DNA of 64,000 nt from Didemnitutus sp041906465 (GCA_041906465.1 JAYRJE010000021.1:1-64000); one strand, 5' to 3'. Counted from the first letter of the stretch, positions 50,494 through 60,832 are shown. Program-made: numbers and translations. The notes: a model not told the origin generated them from the sequence alone.

Positions 50494-51048
50494 TCAATCG
50501 TTGCGTGCCACCGCACGCGTGTTCATGCCGCGCCGCTGCCCGGACGTCGACGCCGCCACAAACGTGCGCCCTCCGCTCCGTTGCCCGCCCGTGCCGTAGC
50601 TCGAGCGGGCGGCGCGGCTGGCGCGCGAGCCGCGCCGGCCGCCGCTGCCGTTTTGATTTTCGTTGGACCACCGCGCGCGTCCGCCGCGCGCAGCCACGGC
50701 GCGCACATCACGGGGATTCCAGCGAGCGAAGCCGCCGCTAGCACGACCGCCGCGCGACGCCACCTCGCGAAGGTCCCTGGCGTCCCAGCGCGCGAACCCG
50801 CCGCTGGCTTTGCCGCCGCGCGATGCGATCTCGCGCTGACGCGCCGGATCCATGGCCGCGAAGCCGCGCTTGCTCTTGCCGCTTTTCTTGGTGCCGCCCG
50901 AGGAACGGGAACGGCTTCGGCCATCGCTGCGCGCTTGGGAGCGGCCGCGATTCGATGATCGTCCGCCGGCGGAAGAGCCGGCCCGGTTGGATTGCTGTCG
51001 GGTTCGGCCGCGCCCGCCCGATTTGGAACGTGAAGTATTTTTCGCCAT
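50494..51048 (-). CDS. Very basic KGG-repeat protein
   Basis: A 184-residue Arg/Ser/Gly-rich protein. The first ~60 residues are a basic low-complexity tail. Then come three KGG-type units: GFAAMDPARQREIASRGGKA, GFARWDARDLREVASRGGRA and GFARWNPRDVRAVAARGGRA. KGG motifs occur in Con-10/GsiB-like general stress proteins. The ATG at MAKNTSRSK has a good AAAGG ribosome-binding site; longer upstream frames do not. The many arginines suggest DNA or RNA binding. Confidence 0.75.
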   Translation of the reverse strand: MAKNTSRSKSGGRGRTRQQSNRAGSSAGGRSSNRGRSQARSDGRSRSRSSGGTKKSGKSKRGFAAMDPARQREIASRGGKASGGFARWDARDLREVASRGGRASGGFARWNPRDVRAVAARGGRARWSNENQNGSGGRRGSRASRAARSSYGTGGQRSGGRTFVAASTSGQRRGMNTRAVARND

Positions 51049-51341
51049 GATGGACCTTTCGTTGGTTCGGCAACGGATACCATCGCCGTGCTTCGCTCGC
51101 CATCCGGCGCGGCAAGGTGCGGCCCATGCGAAGAAACACGGGGATAAACCGCCCATCCGCGCCCCGCAGTTCGCCCCGCGGGAGGGAAGGGACAACGTCC
51201 CGCCCGGTCCCCGCGCGCTTCAGCGCACCCGCACAAGGCGGCGGAAGGGTCCTTTCAAACTGACCGACGAAGATTCCGCCCACCACGAAGGCGCGAGCTT
51301 GAGCCAAGACGAGCCGCCGGTGTTAATCCTGCCCTCCCCCG

Positions 51342-52307
51342 ATGAGCCCCGTCGCCGCAATCAGCCGCGTGCTCCTGCTCGCTTGCGCCTGCGCGCTCAC
51401 GCCATTCGCGACTGCCGACGACTATGTGATCGTCAGCTCCCGGGCAGACCCGGCCTACACGCAACGGAAACTCGAAGGCTCGGAGGCGAAGCGGGAGACC
51501 TACGTAATCGGCGAAGGCAGCTATTTTGGAGGAATCACGGCGGACCGGTCGCTGGAGCGGATGACGATTCGGCAAATCGCCCAGTCGCTCGCCCCGGAGC
51601 TGGCGCGGCAGGCATTCTTCCCCGCCAGGGATCTCGGAAGCGCCGACCTGTTGATCATGGTCCACTGGGGCGTCACCACGCCCCACCAATCGATGCGGGA
51701 AGCGATGGACGTCACGACCTTGTCGTTCGATCCGCGCAACACGCCGCACGTGGAGAACGACGTCGGCGACGAGTTGTTCAAGGAACCGGGGGCGCCGCCC
51801 GACACCGAGGGCAGCGGGGATTCGCCGGCGGCCGACGTTGCCAAGTCGCTCCGGGCGTGGGAAATTTCTCCGACCTTCGATCTCATCAAAGGCCTCAGCG
51901 ACGAGGCCGCCCACGCTTACGGCGAGGCGAGCAACGCGCAGCTGCTGGGCTACACCAAGTTGATGCGCCAACTCGAGGGCCGCGTCTTCGCCAGCGCAGA
52001 ACGTGATGTGTTGCACTTCGACCTGACCACGGAGCGCTACTTCATCGTCCTGGTCGCCTATGATGTCCGCACCCGCTTGGAGCCGGGACAAAAACGGAAG
52101 CCCTTGTGGGTCGCGCACGTCAACACGCGCGCCGCTGGCACCAACTTCCCGATCGCCGTGAATCGGATGAGCCAGGTCGGGGCAGAGTTTTTTGGACGCA
52201 CCACGGACAAGCCCACGCCTCAACGCGCCAAGGTTCGCCGCGGCTACGCGACGCCGGGCGAGTTGATCATCCTCGGTGTCGAGGAGACGACGCCGGCCAG
52301 GAAATGA
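51342..52307 (+). CDS. Exported hypothetical protein
   Basis: A 321-residue protein with a signal peptide (SRVLLLACACALTPFATA) and no recognised domain. Notable segments: DLGSADLLIMVHWGVTTPHQ SMRE, RVFASAERDVLHFDLTTERY FIVLVAYDV and LWVAHVNTRAAGTNFPIAVN RMSQV, which read like a compact periplasmic alpha/beta domain. It is transcribed alone; the ~290 bp upstream contain no gene. Confidence 0.7.
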   Translation: MSPVAAISRVLLLACACALTPFATADDYVIVSSRADPAYTQRKLEGSEAKRETYVIGEGSYFGGITADRSLERMTIRQIAQSLAPELARQAFFPARDLGSADLLIMVHWGVTTPHQSMREAMDVTTLSFDPRNTPHVENDVGDELFKEPGAPPDTEGSGDSPAADVAKSLRAWEISPTFDLIKGLSDEAAHAYGEASNAQLLGYTKLMRQLEGRVFASAERDVLHFDLTTERYFIVLVAYDVRTRLEPGQKRKPLWVAHVNTRAAGTNFPIAVNRMSQVGAEFFGRTTDKPTPQRAKVRRGYATPGELIILGVEETTPARK

Positions 52308-52457
52308 GCGAACGAGCGACTCGCTCGCGGGCGGTGATTGAGTCGATTCGAGGCAGGTCCGCCGACAGCACGCACGGCGAAAGGCAGCCGCTGCGCCTAG
52401 TCCGCGTTCGCCCCGGCCACGGCGGACAAATTTCCCTTCGTCTTCGCGAAAGAAATT

Positions 52458-52545
52458 TGGTGCCCGAAGAGGGGGTCGAACCCACACGCCTTTAGAGGGC
52501 GACGGATTTTGAGTCCGTTGCGTCTGCCAATTCCGCCATTCGGGC
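52458..52545 (-). tRNA. tRNA-Leu (CAA)
   Basis: Class II tRNA of 88 nt with acceptor GCCCGAA/TTCGGGC, anticodon loop CTCAAAA (anticodon CAA), long variable arm and T-arm GGTTCGACCCC; CCA is encoded. No integrase or repeat flanks it. Confidence 0.97.
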
Positions 52546-52605
52546 GAGCCAAGGCCGCGAAAGAAACCGCGCTCCGGCCCGAAGTAAACCCTGATTTTCG
52601 CCCCC

Positions 52606-53043
52606 TCAACGCGCCGCTGCTCCGCGAGCCAGCAACCCGCGCAGCGCCCGGACCGCCCCTTCCGAGTTTGGGCTCAACTGCCCCGACGCCAGCGCCCGCT
52701 CGAGCGACCGCAGCAACGCCGCCGTTTCCGGCGCCGTCGGATCGAGCGTCGTCTGAACCTGCGCCGTGCATAGCTCAACCAGCACCGGCGTAGTCGCATC
52801 GTGACGCCGCCTCACCACATAACTTCCGTCCGGTGCCGTCGCCTCGAAAATCTGTGTGCCACCGTCGAGCAAAAGATGATGAACCACGCGCGTCGGCGTG
52901 AATTCGTCGATTTGCTGGCTGGGTGAGAAATCCGCGAAGTCCTTGCGGTGTTGGTAAGCGGCCAGCCACGCGCCGAGCACGATGACGCTGCTCCACAGCA
53001 ACATCGCCGCAACGGTAACGAAACGAAAACGAGGCAGCTTCAT
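52606..53043 (-). CDS. Hypothetical membrane-anchored protein
   Basis: A 145-residue protein with one N-terminal membrane helix (FVTVAAMLLWSSVIVLGAWL) and a periplasmic domain rich in short strands (RVVHHLLLDGGTQIFEATAP DGSYVVRRRHD). No family recognised. It is divergent from rsmE. Confidence 0.6.
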   Translation of the reverse strand: MKLPRFRFVTVAAMLLWSSVIVLGAWLAAYQHRKDFADFSPSQQIDEFTPTRVVHHLLLDGGTQIFEATAPDGSYVVRRRHDATTPVLVELCTAQVQTTLDPTAPETAALLRSLERALASGQLSPNSEGAVRALRGLLARGAAAR

Positions 53044-53154
53044 GACAAGCTCTACGCGCGCGCGGCGCGGTTCTTAGGTGCCAGCCTTCGCATGCGCCGT
53101 CAATCCCCGCGGGCGGGACATTGACGCCGTGCCCGTGGCGCGAGACAGTGCGGC

Positions 53155-53955
53155 ATGCCCGATTTCCGCGCTTACGCGCCCCACACATCGGCCAACGCCA
53201 CCGAGATCCGCCTCGCCGCCGACGAGAGCCACCACCTCGTCGTCGTGAACCGTTGTCAGCGCGGCGATCCGGTCGTGGCCTTCGACGGCCGCGGCCGGGA
53301 GTGGGAATGCGAATGCGCCGATCCCGCGAAGACTGCGACCGTGTTGCGAGTGAAGTCCACGCACCCGTCCGCACCGCTGCCGTGCGCGATCACGCTCGCG
53401 CAGGCCCTCCCGAAGGGCGCGACGATGGACGAGATCGTCCGTCAGGCGACCGAACTCGGCGCCGCCCGCATCGTCCCGCTGATCACCGAGCGCACTCAGG
53501 TGCACCTCGAGGGGGACCGCGCCGAGAAGAAGGTCGAGAAATGGCGCGTCGCTGCCGTCGAAGCCGCCAAGCAATGTGGCAATCCGTGGGTGCCCGAGAT
53601 CGCGCCGGTGCAGAAACTGGAGGCTTTCCTCCGCGGGGCGTCCGCGGCGACGACCCCGTCTGTCCCGCCGTCGGGCAAAGTGGCGGCGCCGGTCTTTGAT
53701 CTCCAATTTGTCGCCAGCCTGCACGCCGGCGCCCGCCCCTTGCGCGGCGTGGTGGACAACTGGCGCGCCGAACACAACCGCCCGCCGCGACAGGCGCTGT
53801 GGCTCGTCGGACCCGAGGGCGACTTCTCGCCCGCCGAGATGGCCGCGTGCGCCGCGGCCGGTTGCGTGCCGGTCACGCTGGGGCCGCTCGTGCTGCGCTG
53901 TGACACGGCCGCGGTGTCGGCGCTCAGCGTGCTCAGTTACGAATTGCAGTCCTAG
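53155..53955 (+). CDS. rsmE: 16S rRNA m3U1498 methyltransferase
   Basis: A 266-residue SPOUT methyltransferase that methylates U1498 of 16S rRNA with SAM. The N-terminal PUA-like part (LAADESHHLVVVNRCQRGDP VVAFDGRG) is followed by the knotted core: ALPKGATMDEIVRQATELGA ARIVPLITERTQV, then LWLVGPEGDFSPAEM, then LGPLVLRCDTAAVSAL, all RsmE signatures. A ~20-residue Pro/Ala insertion (ASAATTPSVPPSGKVAAP) is unusual. The ATG is 50 bp after a weak TTGACG promoter-like element. Confidence 0.93.
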   Translation: MPDFRAYAPHTSANATEIRLAADESHHLVVVNRCQRGDPVVAFDGRGREWECECADPAKTATVLRVKSTHPSAPLPCAITLAQALPKGATMDEIVRQATELGAARIVPLITERTQVHLEGDRAEKKVEKWRVAAVEAAKQCGNPWVPEIAPVQKLEAFLRGASAATTPSVPPSGKVAAPVFDLQFVASLHAGARPLRGVVDNWRAEHNRPPRQALWLVGPEGDFSPAEMAACAAAGCVPVTLGPLVLRCDTAAVSALSVLSYELQS

Positions 53956-54007
53956 CGAGCGCTCAATCGCGCGGGCTTTGTGCCGATAACGTGGGGGCGT
54001 AATCCCC

Positions 54008-54946
54008 ATGACTCGCACCGTCGTTCGCCTCGTGTTCGGCGCGCTCCTGCTGAGCTGCGCCTCGTCCGCCATCGCCGCCGGTCCGAAAATCGGCGTGCTC
54101 CTGAAGGGTCGCGCGAAATTCTGGCAAGTCGTCGACCAATCCGCGACGGCGACCGCAAACGCCCGCGGCGCTGAAATCATCGTCAAGGCGCCCGCCGCTG
54201 AGACGGACGTCGCGGTGCAAATCCAATTGCTCAACGCCCTCGGCGCCGCCGGCGTGCAAGCGATCATCATCGCGCCAACCAGCAAGGACGCACTCGCGGA
54301 ACCTGTGGCGGCTCTCGCCGCGAAGGGCGTGAAGATCGTCGTGATCGATTCGCCGCTCGCCGGCTCGGCCGGCGCGACATTCATCGGCACCAATCACCGC
54401 GCCGCCGGCGAGGCGGCCGGTCAACTCCTCGCCACCCTCATCAAGGACACCGACGAGATTTCCATCCTCCGCCACGCGCAAAACAACGCTGCCACCGGTG
54501 ACCGCGAAAATGGCGCCCTCGAGAAACTGCGCGAAGCTCACCCGAAGGCGCCGGTGCACGCCGACATCTACGCGAGCACGGAAAATGGCGTCGAGGGGGA
54601 GCGCGCCGCGCTGGTCTTTACCCGTTACCCGCAAACCCAGGCGATCCTGGCCTCCGGCACTCCGGGCACGATGGCCATGTGCGAACTGCTCACGAAGCAA
54701 CCGCGACCAGTGAAGTTCGTCGGCTTCGGCATGAATCTCAACCCCACGGTCGCGAGTGCCCTCGAAGCCGGCACGATGCACGGCTGGATCGCGCAGCTGC
54801 CCGGAGAAGTTGGTCGCGCCGCCGTCGAGGCCGCGCTGGATCTACTCAACGGCAGGAGCGTGCCGCCGGTGATTCATACCGAGTTCGTGGTGATCACGAA
54901 AGACAACCTGCACGATCCCAAGGTGCAGGAGTTGCTGAAGCTCTGA
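54008..54946 (+). CDS. Periplasmic sugar-binding protein (RbsB-like)
   Basis: A 312-residue type-1 periplasmic binding protein with a signal peptide (VVRLVFGALLLSCASSAIAA). Two Rossmann-like lobes are visible (KIGVLLKGRAKFWQVVDQSA; AAGVQAIIIAPTSKDALAEP; AKGVKIVVIDSPLAG; TRYPQTQAILASGTPGTMAM). It should deliver a sugar to an ABC importer or a membrane sensor, but no permease or ATPase gene is adjacent, so it is an orphan. The ligand is unknown. Confidence 0.85.
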   Translation: MTRTVVRLVFGALLLSCASSAIAAGPKIGVLLKGRAKFWQVVDQSATATANARGAEIIVKAPAAETDVAVQIQLLNALGAAGVQAIIIAPTSKDALAEPVAALAAKGVKIVVIDSPLAGSAGATFIGTNHRAAGEAAGQLLATLIKDTDEISILRHAQNNAATGDRENGALEKLREAHPKAPVHADIYASTENGVEGERAALVFTRYPQTQAILASGTPGTMAMCELLTKQPRPVKFVGFGMNLNPTVASALEAGTMHGWIAQLPGEVGRAAVEAALDLLNGRSVPPVIHTEFVVITKDNLHDPKVQELLKL

Positions 54947-54974
54947 GGGCAATCCGCCGTCGCGCCGCCTGTGC

Positions 54975-55049
54975 GCTGGAGCGCCTTGACCCCGACGCGC
55001 TGCTCGGTCCGCGCTCGCGGGAAGCGCGTTGAAGTCAACGCGCTCCACC
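54975..55049. repeat. REP-like inverted pair, TGGAGCGCGTTGA family
   Basis: Inverted units GCTGGAGCGCCTTGACCCCG and GGTGGAGCGCGTTGACTTCA (second read on the minus strand), each with an internal GCGCGTTGA/TCAACGCGC palindrome, about 17 bp apart. A different family from the other pairs. Confidence 0.65.
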
Positions 55050-55100
55050 CCATTGCCCTGCGGGCTCGCTCGCGGCAGCCATCTACCGGCCCGCGCGCCC

Positions 55101-55589
55101 TCAGCCTTTCCGGCTCGCGAGGTATTTCGTCACGTCGTCGCCCGACACACGACCGCCCGGGCCGGTGGCTTCGATGTCGAAAATTTTCGTCGGATCAAGG
55201 CCGGCCTCCTGCGCCATTTTGGTCGCGCGCGGCGTCCAGACGAGCGCCTTGGCTGCGGGCGCGGGCGAGTGAGGCGCGGCGTGCGCGGCGACTTCGGCGT
55301 CGTGCTTCGCGGTGGCGATGGCGAGGTGTTGCAGGCTCGCGTCGGCCGTTTCCATGCGGAAAAGCGCTTCGCCGGAGCGCTTCACGTCACCCTTGTTGCC
55401 CTTCACTTCGACGATCGTGCCCGCAGCGGGCGACTCGAAGTCGAAGGCAGACTTGTCGCTCTCGAGTTCGGCGAGCTTCTGGCCCTTGGCAACTGGGGTG
55501 CCGGGCGCGACGACGATGTTGATGATGGTGAGTTCGCTCACCGTGGCGCCCATCGAGGGCATCGGAACGTCGATCAGGAACGTGGACAT
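55101..55589 (-). CDS. Lipoyl/E3-binding-domain protein without E2 catalytic domain
   Basis: A 162-residue protein built like the N-terminal part of a 2-oxo-acid dehydrogenase E2: a lipoyl domain (about 1-82, with the modifiable K46 in ELESDKSAFDF), an Ala-rich hinge and a peripheral subunit-binding domain (118-158, TPRATKMAQEAGLDPTKIFD... GPGGRVSGDDVTKYL). The C-terminal acyltransferase domain is missing and the frame ends cleanly with a stop, not a frameshift. E1 and E3 genes are not nearby. It may serve as a separate lipoyl carrier or decoy for a complex encoded elsewhere. Confidence 0.82.
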   Translation of the reverse strand: MSTFLIDVPMPSMGATVSELTIINIVVAPGTPVAKGQKLAELESDKSAFDFESPAAGTIVEVKGNKGDVKRSGEALFRMETADASLQHLAIATAKHDAEVAAHAAPHSPAPAAKALVWTPRATKMAQEAGLDPTKIFDIEATGPGGRVSGDDVTKYLASRKG

Positions 55590-55819
55590 GAGGGTGTTGG
55601 CTTGGCGGGAAGTTGCGGCGGCGGGCCGTGCCGGTCAATGCCGAGACGGGCGGGGAAACGCCGCGCAGCGTGGGTAGAAAAACGACGGTGGCTGCGTGCG
55701 CGAGGGCTTATGAGTGCCCACGCTGGAGCGCAGGGACAACGTGGACGCTCACGCCCCTGGCCAAAATTCCCGCTCCGAACCGCGCTTTCGCTTCGCGCAA
55801 GCGCGGCGACGAAAACGCG

Positions 55820-56614
55820 CTACCCGCGCGCCGCGCGCCAGATCGCCAGGCACTGCGCGATGAGCTTCGGCAGCTCGGGCAGCGGGATCATGTTCGGGCC
55901 GTCCGAGATCGCGTTGGCCGGATCGGGATGCGTCTCAATAAACAAGCCGTCGGCGCCCGCCGCGAGCGCGGCCTTGGCGAGCGGCGGCACGAACTCGCGG
56001 CGCCCGCCGGACTTGCCGCCGGCCGCGCCGGGCAGCTGCACGCTGTGCGTGGCATCGAAGATCGCGGGATAGCCGAGCGCTTTCATCATCGCGAACGAGC
56101 GCATGTCGACGACGAGGTTCTGATAACCGAAGGTCGTGCCGCGCTCGGTTTGCCAGATTTCGGCCGCTTGGCCGTCGCGCAGCTTGCCGACGACGAATTC
56201 CATCTCCTGCGGCGAGAGGAACTGGCCTTTTTTCACATTCACCGTCTTGCCGGTCGCGGCGGCGGCGAGGAGGAGGTCGGTCTGGCGGCAGAGAAAGGCC
56301 GGAATCTGCAACACGTCGCACACCTGCGCGACAGGCTCCGCCTGCTGGCGCTCGTGGATGTCGGTGAGCACGGGAAAGCCGAACTCGCGCTTGATCCGCG
56401 CGAGGAGCTTGAGGCCTTCCTCCATGCCCGTGCCGCGATCGCCGCCGAGCGAGGTGCGGTTGGCTTTGTCGAACGAGCCCTTGAAAACGATGTTCAGCTC
56501 CGGGTGCGCGGCGGCGAGTTGCTTCAGCGTCGTGGCGACGGCGCGGCAGACGGTCTCGTTCTCGAGCGAGCACGGACCGGCGATGAGGAGGAGTTTTTTC
56601 GGATCGAAGATCAT
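55820..56614 (-). CDS. kdsA: 3-deoxy-8-phosphooctulonate (KDO-8-P) synthase
   Basis: A 264-residue TIM-barrel enzyme joining arabinose 5-phosphate and phosphoenolpyruvate for the Kdo of LPS. Signatures: LLIAGPCSLENE, FKGSFDKANRTSLGGDRGTG MEEGLKLLARIKREFGFPVL TDIHE, ADLLQ-type LQIPAFLCRQTDLLLAAAAT, KKGQFLSP and DATHSVQLPG. The C in PAFLCRQTD region and the absence of the Cys-11 type metal site were not resolved. It sits directly downstream of pyrG on the same strand, an arrangement common in Gram-negative bacteria, with a repeat pair in the spacer. Confidence 0.96.
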   Translation of the reverse strand: MIFDPKKLLLIAGPCSLENETVCRAVATTLKQLAAAHPELNIVFKGSFDKANRTSLGGDRGTGMEEGLKLLARIKREFGFPVLTDIHERQQAEPVAQVCDVLQIPAFLCRQTDLLLAAAATGKTVNVKKGQFLSPQEMEFVVGKLRDGQAAEIWQTERGTTFGYQNLVVDMRSFAMMKALGYPAIFDATHSVQLPGAAGGKSGGRREFVPPLAKAALAAGADGLFIETHPDPANAISDGPNMIPLPELPKLIAQCLAIWRAARG

Positions 56615-56626
56615 GAGGACGGCGAG

Positions 56627-56722
56627 TTAACCGCGAAACACACTAAACACACGAAAGGACGGACGACGACGCACACAGGGAAACACGGTAATTTGTTTCG
56701 TGTATTTCGTGTGTTTCGCGGG
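56627..56722. repeat. Inverted pair, AACCGCGAAACACAC family
   Basis: CACGAA-word units in inverted orientation (TTAACCGCGAAACACACTAA against CCCGCGAAACACACGAAATA), about 33 bp apart in the pyrG-kdsA spacer. Close relative of the pair in the leuC-leuD spacer, so both lie inside operons. Confidence 0.8.
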
Positions 56723-56737
56723 GGGCAGTCCGGAAAC

Positions 56738-58342
<1,605 letters not shown>

Positions 58343-58556
58343 GGGCTTTAGGGTATCGGTCGCGCCATGTCGCGACACAAGAAAAAGCTGGGGCGGCGCG
58401 CGTGAAATGTGCCGCGCACGCCGCGAATCGGCCACCGGCACCTCTTCCGCCCTCAACCGTAGCGCCGGTCTGTGACCGCCCGCGGACCTCCGCGACGTTC
58501 GACACCCGCAGAAAAAGCTTTGCCAGCACGGCGCCGCCCCCGGATTTTGCTGCGCT

Positions 58557-58940
58557 GTGCAGGCCAAACCTCAGCTCCTTGTCTGGTTGACGTGCGACGG
58601 TGTCCACATCGACCCCGGCACCGGTAAACACACGATCCTCGGTGTCTTCTCGAACATCAAGGGCCGCTCCTTCCCCGTCGTCCACCCCTACATGGTGTGG
58701 TTCATGACGCTGACGGACGTCGCGCCCGGCAAGCATCGCATCAAGATCTCCATGGGACTCGATCCCACGCGGCTCAGCGAACTCATCCACCGCGAATTCG
58801 AGTCTCAAAGCCCGCTGCACCGCATCAATCTGATCAACGAGGTGCGCAACTTGACCTTCCAGCAACCCGGCGACTACTCGATTCTCATCGAAGTCGACGA
58901 GGAACCGATCCTCGCCACGAGCATGACCGTCACGCTCTGA
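58557..58940 (+). CDS. Conserved hypothetical protein (DUF6941-like)
   Basis: A 127-residue soluble protein starting at GTG (MQAKPQLLVWLTCDGVHIDP). It forms a likely beta sandwich (GKHTILGVFSNIKGRSFPVV, WFMTLTDVAPGKHRIKIS, PGDYSILIEVDEEPILATSM TVTL), a pattern seen in small conserved proteins of the DUF6941 type. Divergent from pyrG. Function unknown. Confidence 0.65.
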   Translation: MQAKPQLLVWLTCDGVHIDPGTGKHTILGVFSNIKGRSFPVVHPYMVWFMTLTDVAPGKHRIKISMGLDPTRLSELIHREFESQSPLHRINLINEVRNLTFQQPGDYSILIEVDEEPILATSMTVTL

Positions 58941-59112
58941 GGCACCGCGCGCCGACCAGCCACCAGTCGGCCCTCAGTCGTTCTCGTAATCTTCATCGTT
59001 CTCCGCTCCGCCGCTTCGACGCGAACCCGGGAGAACGATTACCAGTAAGATTAAGATCACGAGAAAGACGCCCACCCACACCGCCTTCGGCCCGCTGCTT
59101 CCCGCCCTCCGT

Positions 59113-59168
59113 CCTCCGTCCTCAGTTCTCCGTAATCCGACCTCCGTCCTCAGTTCTCCGTAATCCGA
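59113..59168. repeat. 28-bp tandem duplication before adenosine kinase
   Basis: Two perfect 28-bp units (CCTCCGTCCTCAGTTCTCCG + TAATCCGA) in direct tandem, followed by a partial third (CCTCCG). The array ends 9 bp before the kinase start codon, so it covers the region where the ribosome-binding site should be. Confidence 0.9.
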
Positions 59169-59177
59169 CCTCCGCTC

Positions 59178-60194
59178 ATGGCCAAGCACACCGCACCACA
59201 CTCGTTTGAACTCATCGGCGTCGGCAATCCGATCATGGATCTGCTCGCCCACGTCGACGATGCCTTCCTCAAGCAGCACGTCGCCGGCGAAAAAGGCGGC
59301 ATGGTGCTCGTCGACGACGAGGACATCGTCGCGCTGCTGCGCCACATCGGCGAGCGCATCGCCATGATGCCCGGCGGCTCCGCCGCCAACACCACGCTCG
59401 GCGCCACCAAGCTCGGCCTCAAAACCACTTTCCTCGGCAAGATCGGCGGCGATATCACCGCGGAGAACTACTACGAAAACTTCATCGCCGCCGGCGGCGA
59501 CGGCTCGCGCTTCAAGCGCGCCACGCTCCCCAACGGCCGCTGCCTCTCGATGGTCACGCCCGACGGCCAGCGCACCATGCGCACCCACCTCGGCGCCGCC
59601 ATGACGCTGCGCCCGGAAGAGATCAGCGTCGACGACTTCAAAGGCTGCCGCCACGCCCACATTGAAGGCTACCTGATGTTCAACCCCGCGCTGGCCGAGA
59701 AGGTCATGGCCACCGCCCGCGCCGCCGGCTGCACCCTCAGCCTCGACCTCGCCTCCTTCGAAGTCGTCAACATCGCGCGCGACTGGATCTTCGCCCAACT
59801 GCGCCAGGGCATCGACGTCGTCATCGGCAACGAGGACGAGGCGAAAGCCCTCTTCCGCCGCGACGACAGCTACGAAAACTACGCCCGCGAACTCGCTCAA
59901 TTCGGCGGCGTCGCCGCCGTGAAGATGGGCAAGGACGGCGCGTGGGTCGCGCAAGGCAGCGAACTGCACCGCATCTTCCCCGTCAGCGTCGAACGCGTGA
60001 TCGACACCACCGGCGCCGGCGACGCCTGGGCCGCGGGCTTTCTCTACGGCTACCTGCGCGGCAAATCGCTCGCCCTCGCCGGCGCGATCGGCTCGCGCCT
60101 CGGCGCCGAAACCGTGCAACACCTCGGCGCCGCGATCCCCGACATCCACTGGCCGCGCCTCCGCGCGCACGCCGAGGATTTCGGCAAGCCGTAA
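59178..60194 (+). CDS. Adenosine kinase-like PfkB sugar kinase
   Basis: A 338-residue ribokinase-fold kinase. Marks: LIGVGNPIMDLLAHVDDAF, the substrate-lid MMPGGSAANTTLGATKLGLK TTFLGKIGGD, and the C-terminal PfkB signature DTTGAGDAWAAGFLYGYLRG with catalytic D. Overall layout is that of eukaryote-like adenosine kinases found in Verrucomicrobiota, Bacteroidota and others, which phosphorylate adenosine to AMP. Substrate is inferred from fold subfamily. Start codon directly behind a tandem repeat. Confidence 0.88.
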   Translation: MAKHTAPHSFELIGVGNPIMDLLAHVDDAFLKQHVAGEKGGMVLVDDEDIVALLRHIGERIAMMPGGSAANTTLGATKLGLKTTFLGKIGGDITAENYYENFIAAGGDGSRFKRATLPNGRCLSMVTPDGQRTMRTHLGAAMTLRPEEISVDDFKGCRHAHIEGYLMFNPALAEKVMATARAAGCTLSLDLASFEVVNIARDWIFAQLRQGIDVVIGNEDEAKALFRRDDSYENYARELAQFGGVAAVKMGKDGAWVAQGSELHRIFPVSVERVIDTTGAGDAWAAGFLYGYLRGKSLALAGAIGSRLGAETVQHLGAAIPDIHWPRLRAHAEDFGKP

Positions 60195-60240
60195 CGGTCG
60201 TTTGACCGAACCTCGCGTGCGTATCACTGTCCGACCCGTG

Positions 60241-60786
60241 ATGCGCTCGCCCCGGTGCACGATCGTTTGCTGGCTCGCGACCGGCTGCCTGACCGCTCCG
60301 CTGCAGGCCGATTCGCCCACGCCGCGCTTGTCGCCGCGCACGCAGAACGCGGTGCGAGCATCGCTGCCGAAGTTCGATGCATCGCAAGCGGCACGGCCCA
60401 AGCCCGCCACCGCCGAAAACGCCGCGGGCCCCATCGAAAAGGACGGCGTGGTCATCTTCCCCGACTACACCGTCATCGAAAAGAAAGTCGCCGAGCCGCG
60501 CGCGGATGACTGGTTGAAAAGCGACGCCCTCACGCGCCGCGAAATCCGCCGCTTGGAGGCGGACATGACCGGCCTCGAGCTACTGCTCAACCGCTGGCAC
60601 CTCCCACTCCTCTCGGCCCCGTTCAGCGCGCGCGCCCGGTCAAGGTATGAGTCACAGCGCTTCCGCAGCGAGTTCACGCGGTTCCTCGACCTTGCCAAAG
60701 CCGTGGAAACGCTCGATCCCCGCGCCGCGCAGGAACTCCGCGAGGCCCTCGATTTTCGCAAACTCCCCAAGGAAGGCCGGAAATAA
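60241..60786 (+). CDS. Exported hypothetical protein, first of a tandem pair
   Basis: About 181 residues from the ATG at MRSPRCTIVCWLATGCLTAP (signal peptide); an in-frame TTG 13 codons earlier also fits. A linker is followed by EKDGVVIFPDYTVIEKKVAE and a helical segment EADMTGLELLLNRWHLPLLS. The same pattern (EKDGIVYLPDYKVVEKK ... ALNRWHIPFLT) occurs in the next gene, so the two are paralogues from duplication. Function unknown. Confidence 0.65.
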   Translation: MRSPRCTIVCWLATGCLTAPLQADSPTPRLSPRTQNAVRASLPKFDASQAARPKPATAENAAGPIEKDGVVIFPDYTVIEKKVAEPRADDWLKSDALTRREIRRLEADMTGLELLLNRWHLPLLSAPFSARARSRYESQRFRSEFTRFLDLAKAVETLDPRAAQELREALDFRKLPKEGRK

Positions 60787-60832
60787 CCGCTCGCCGGCCG
60801 AACCTTCGTCGCGCCACCTTGTCGTTGCCGTG

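Noticed and set aside
59113..59168. Possible CRISPR repeats
   Set aside because: Two directly adjacent 28-bp units without spacers and no cas genes; a simple tandem duplication.
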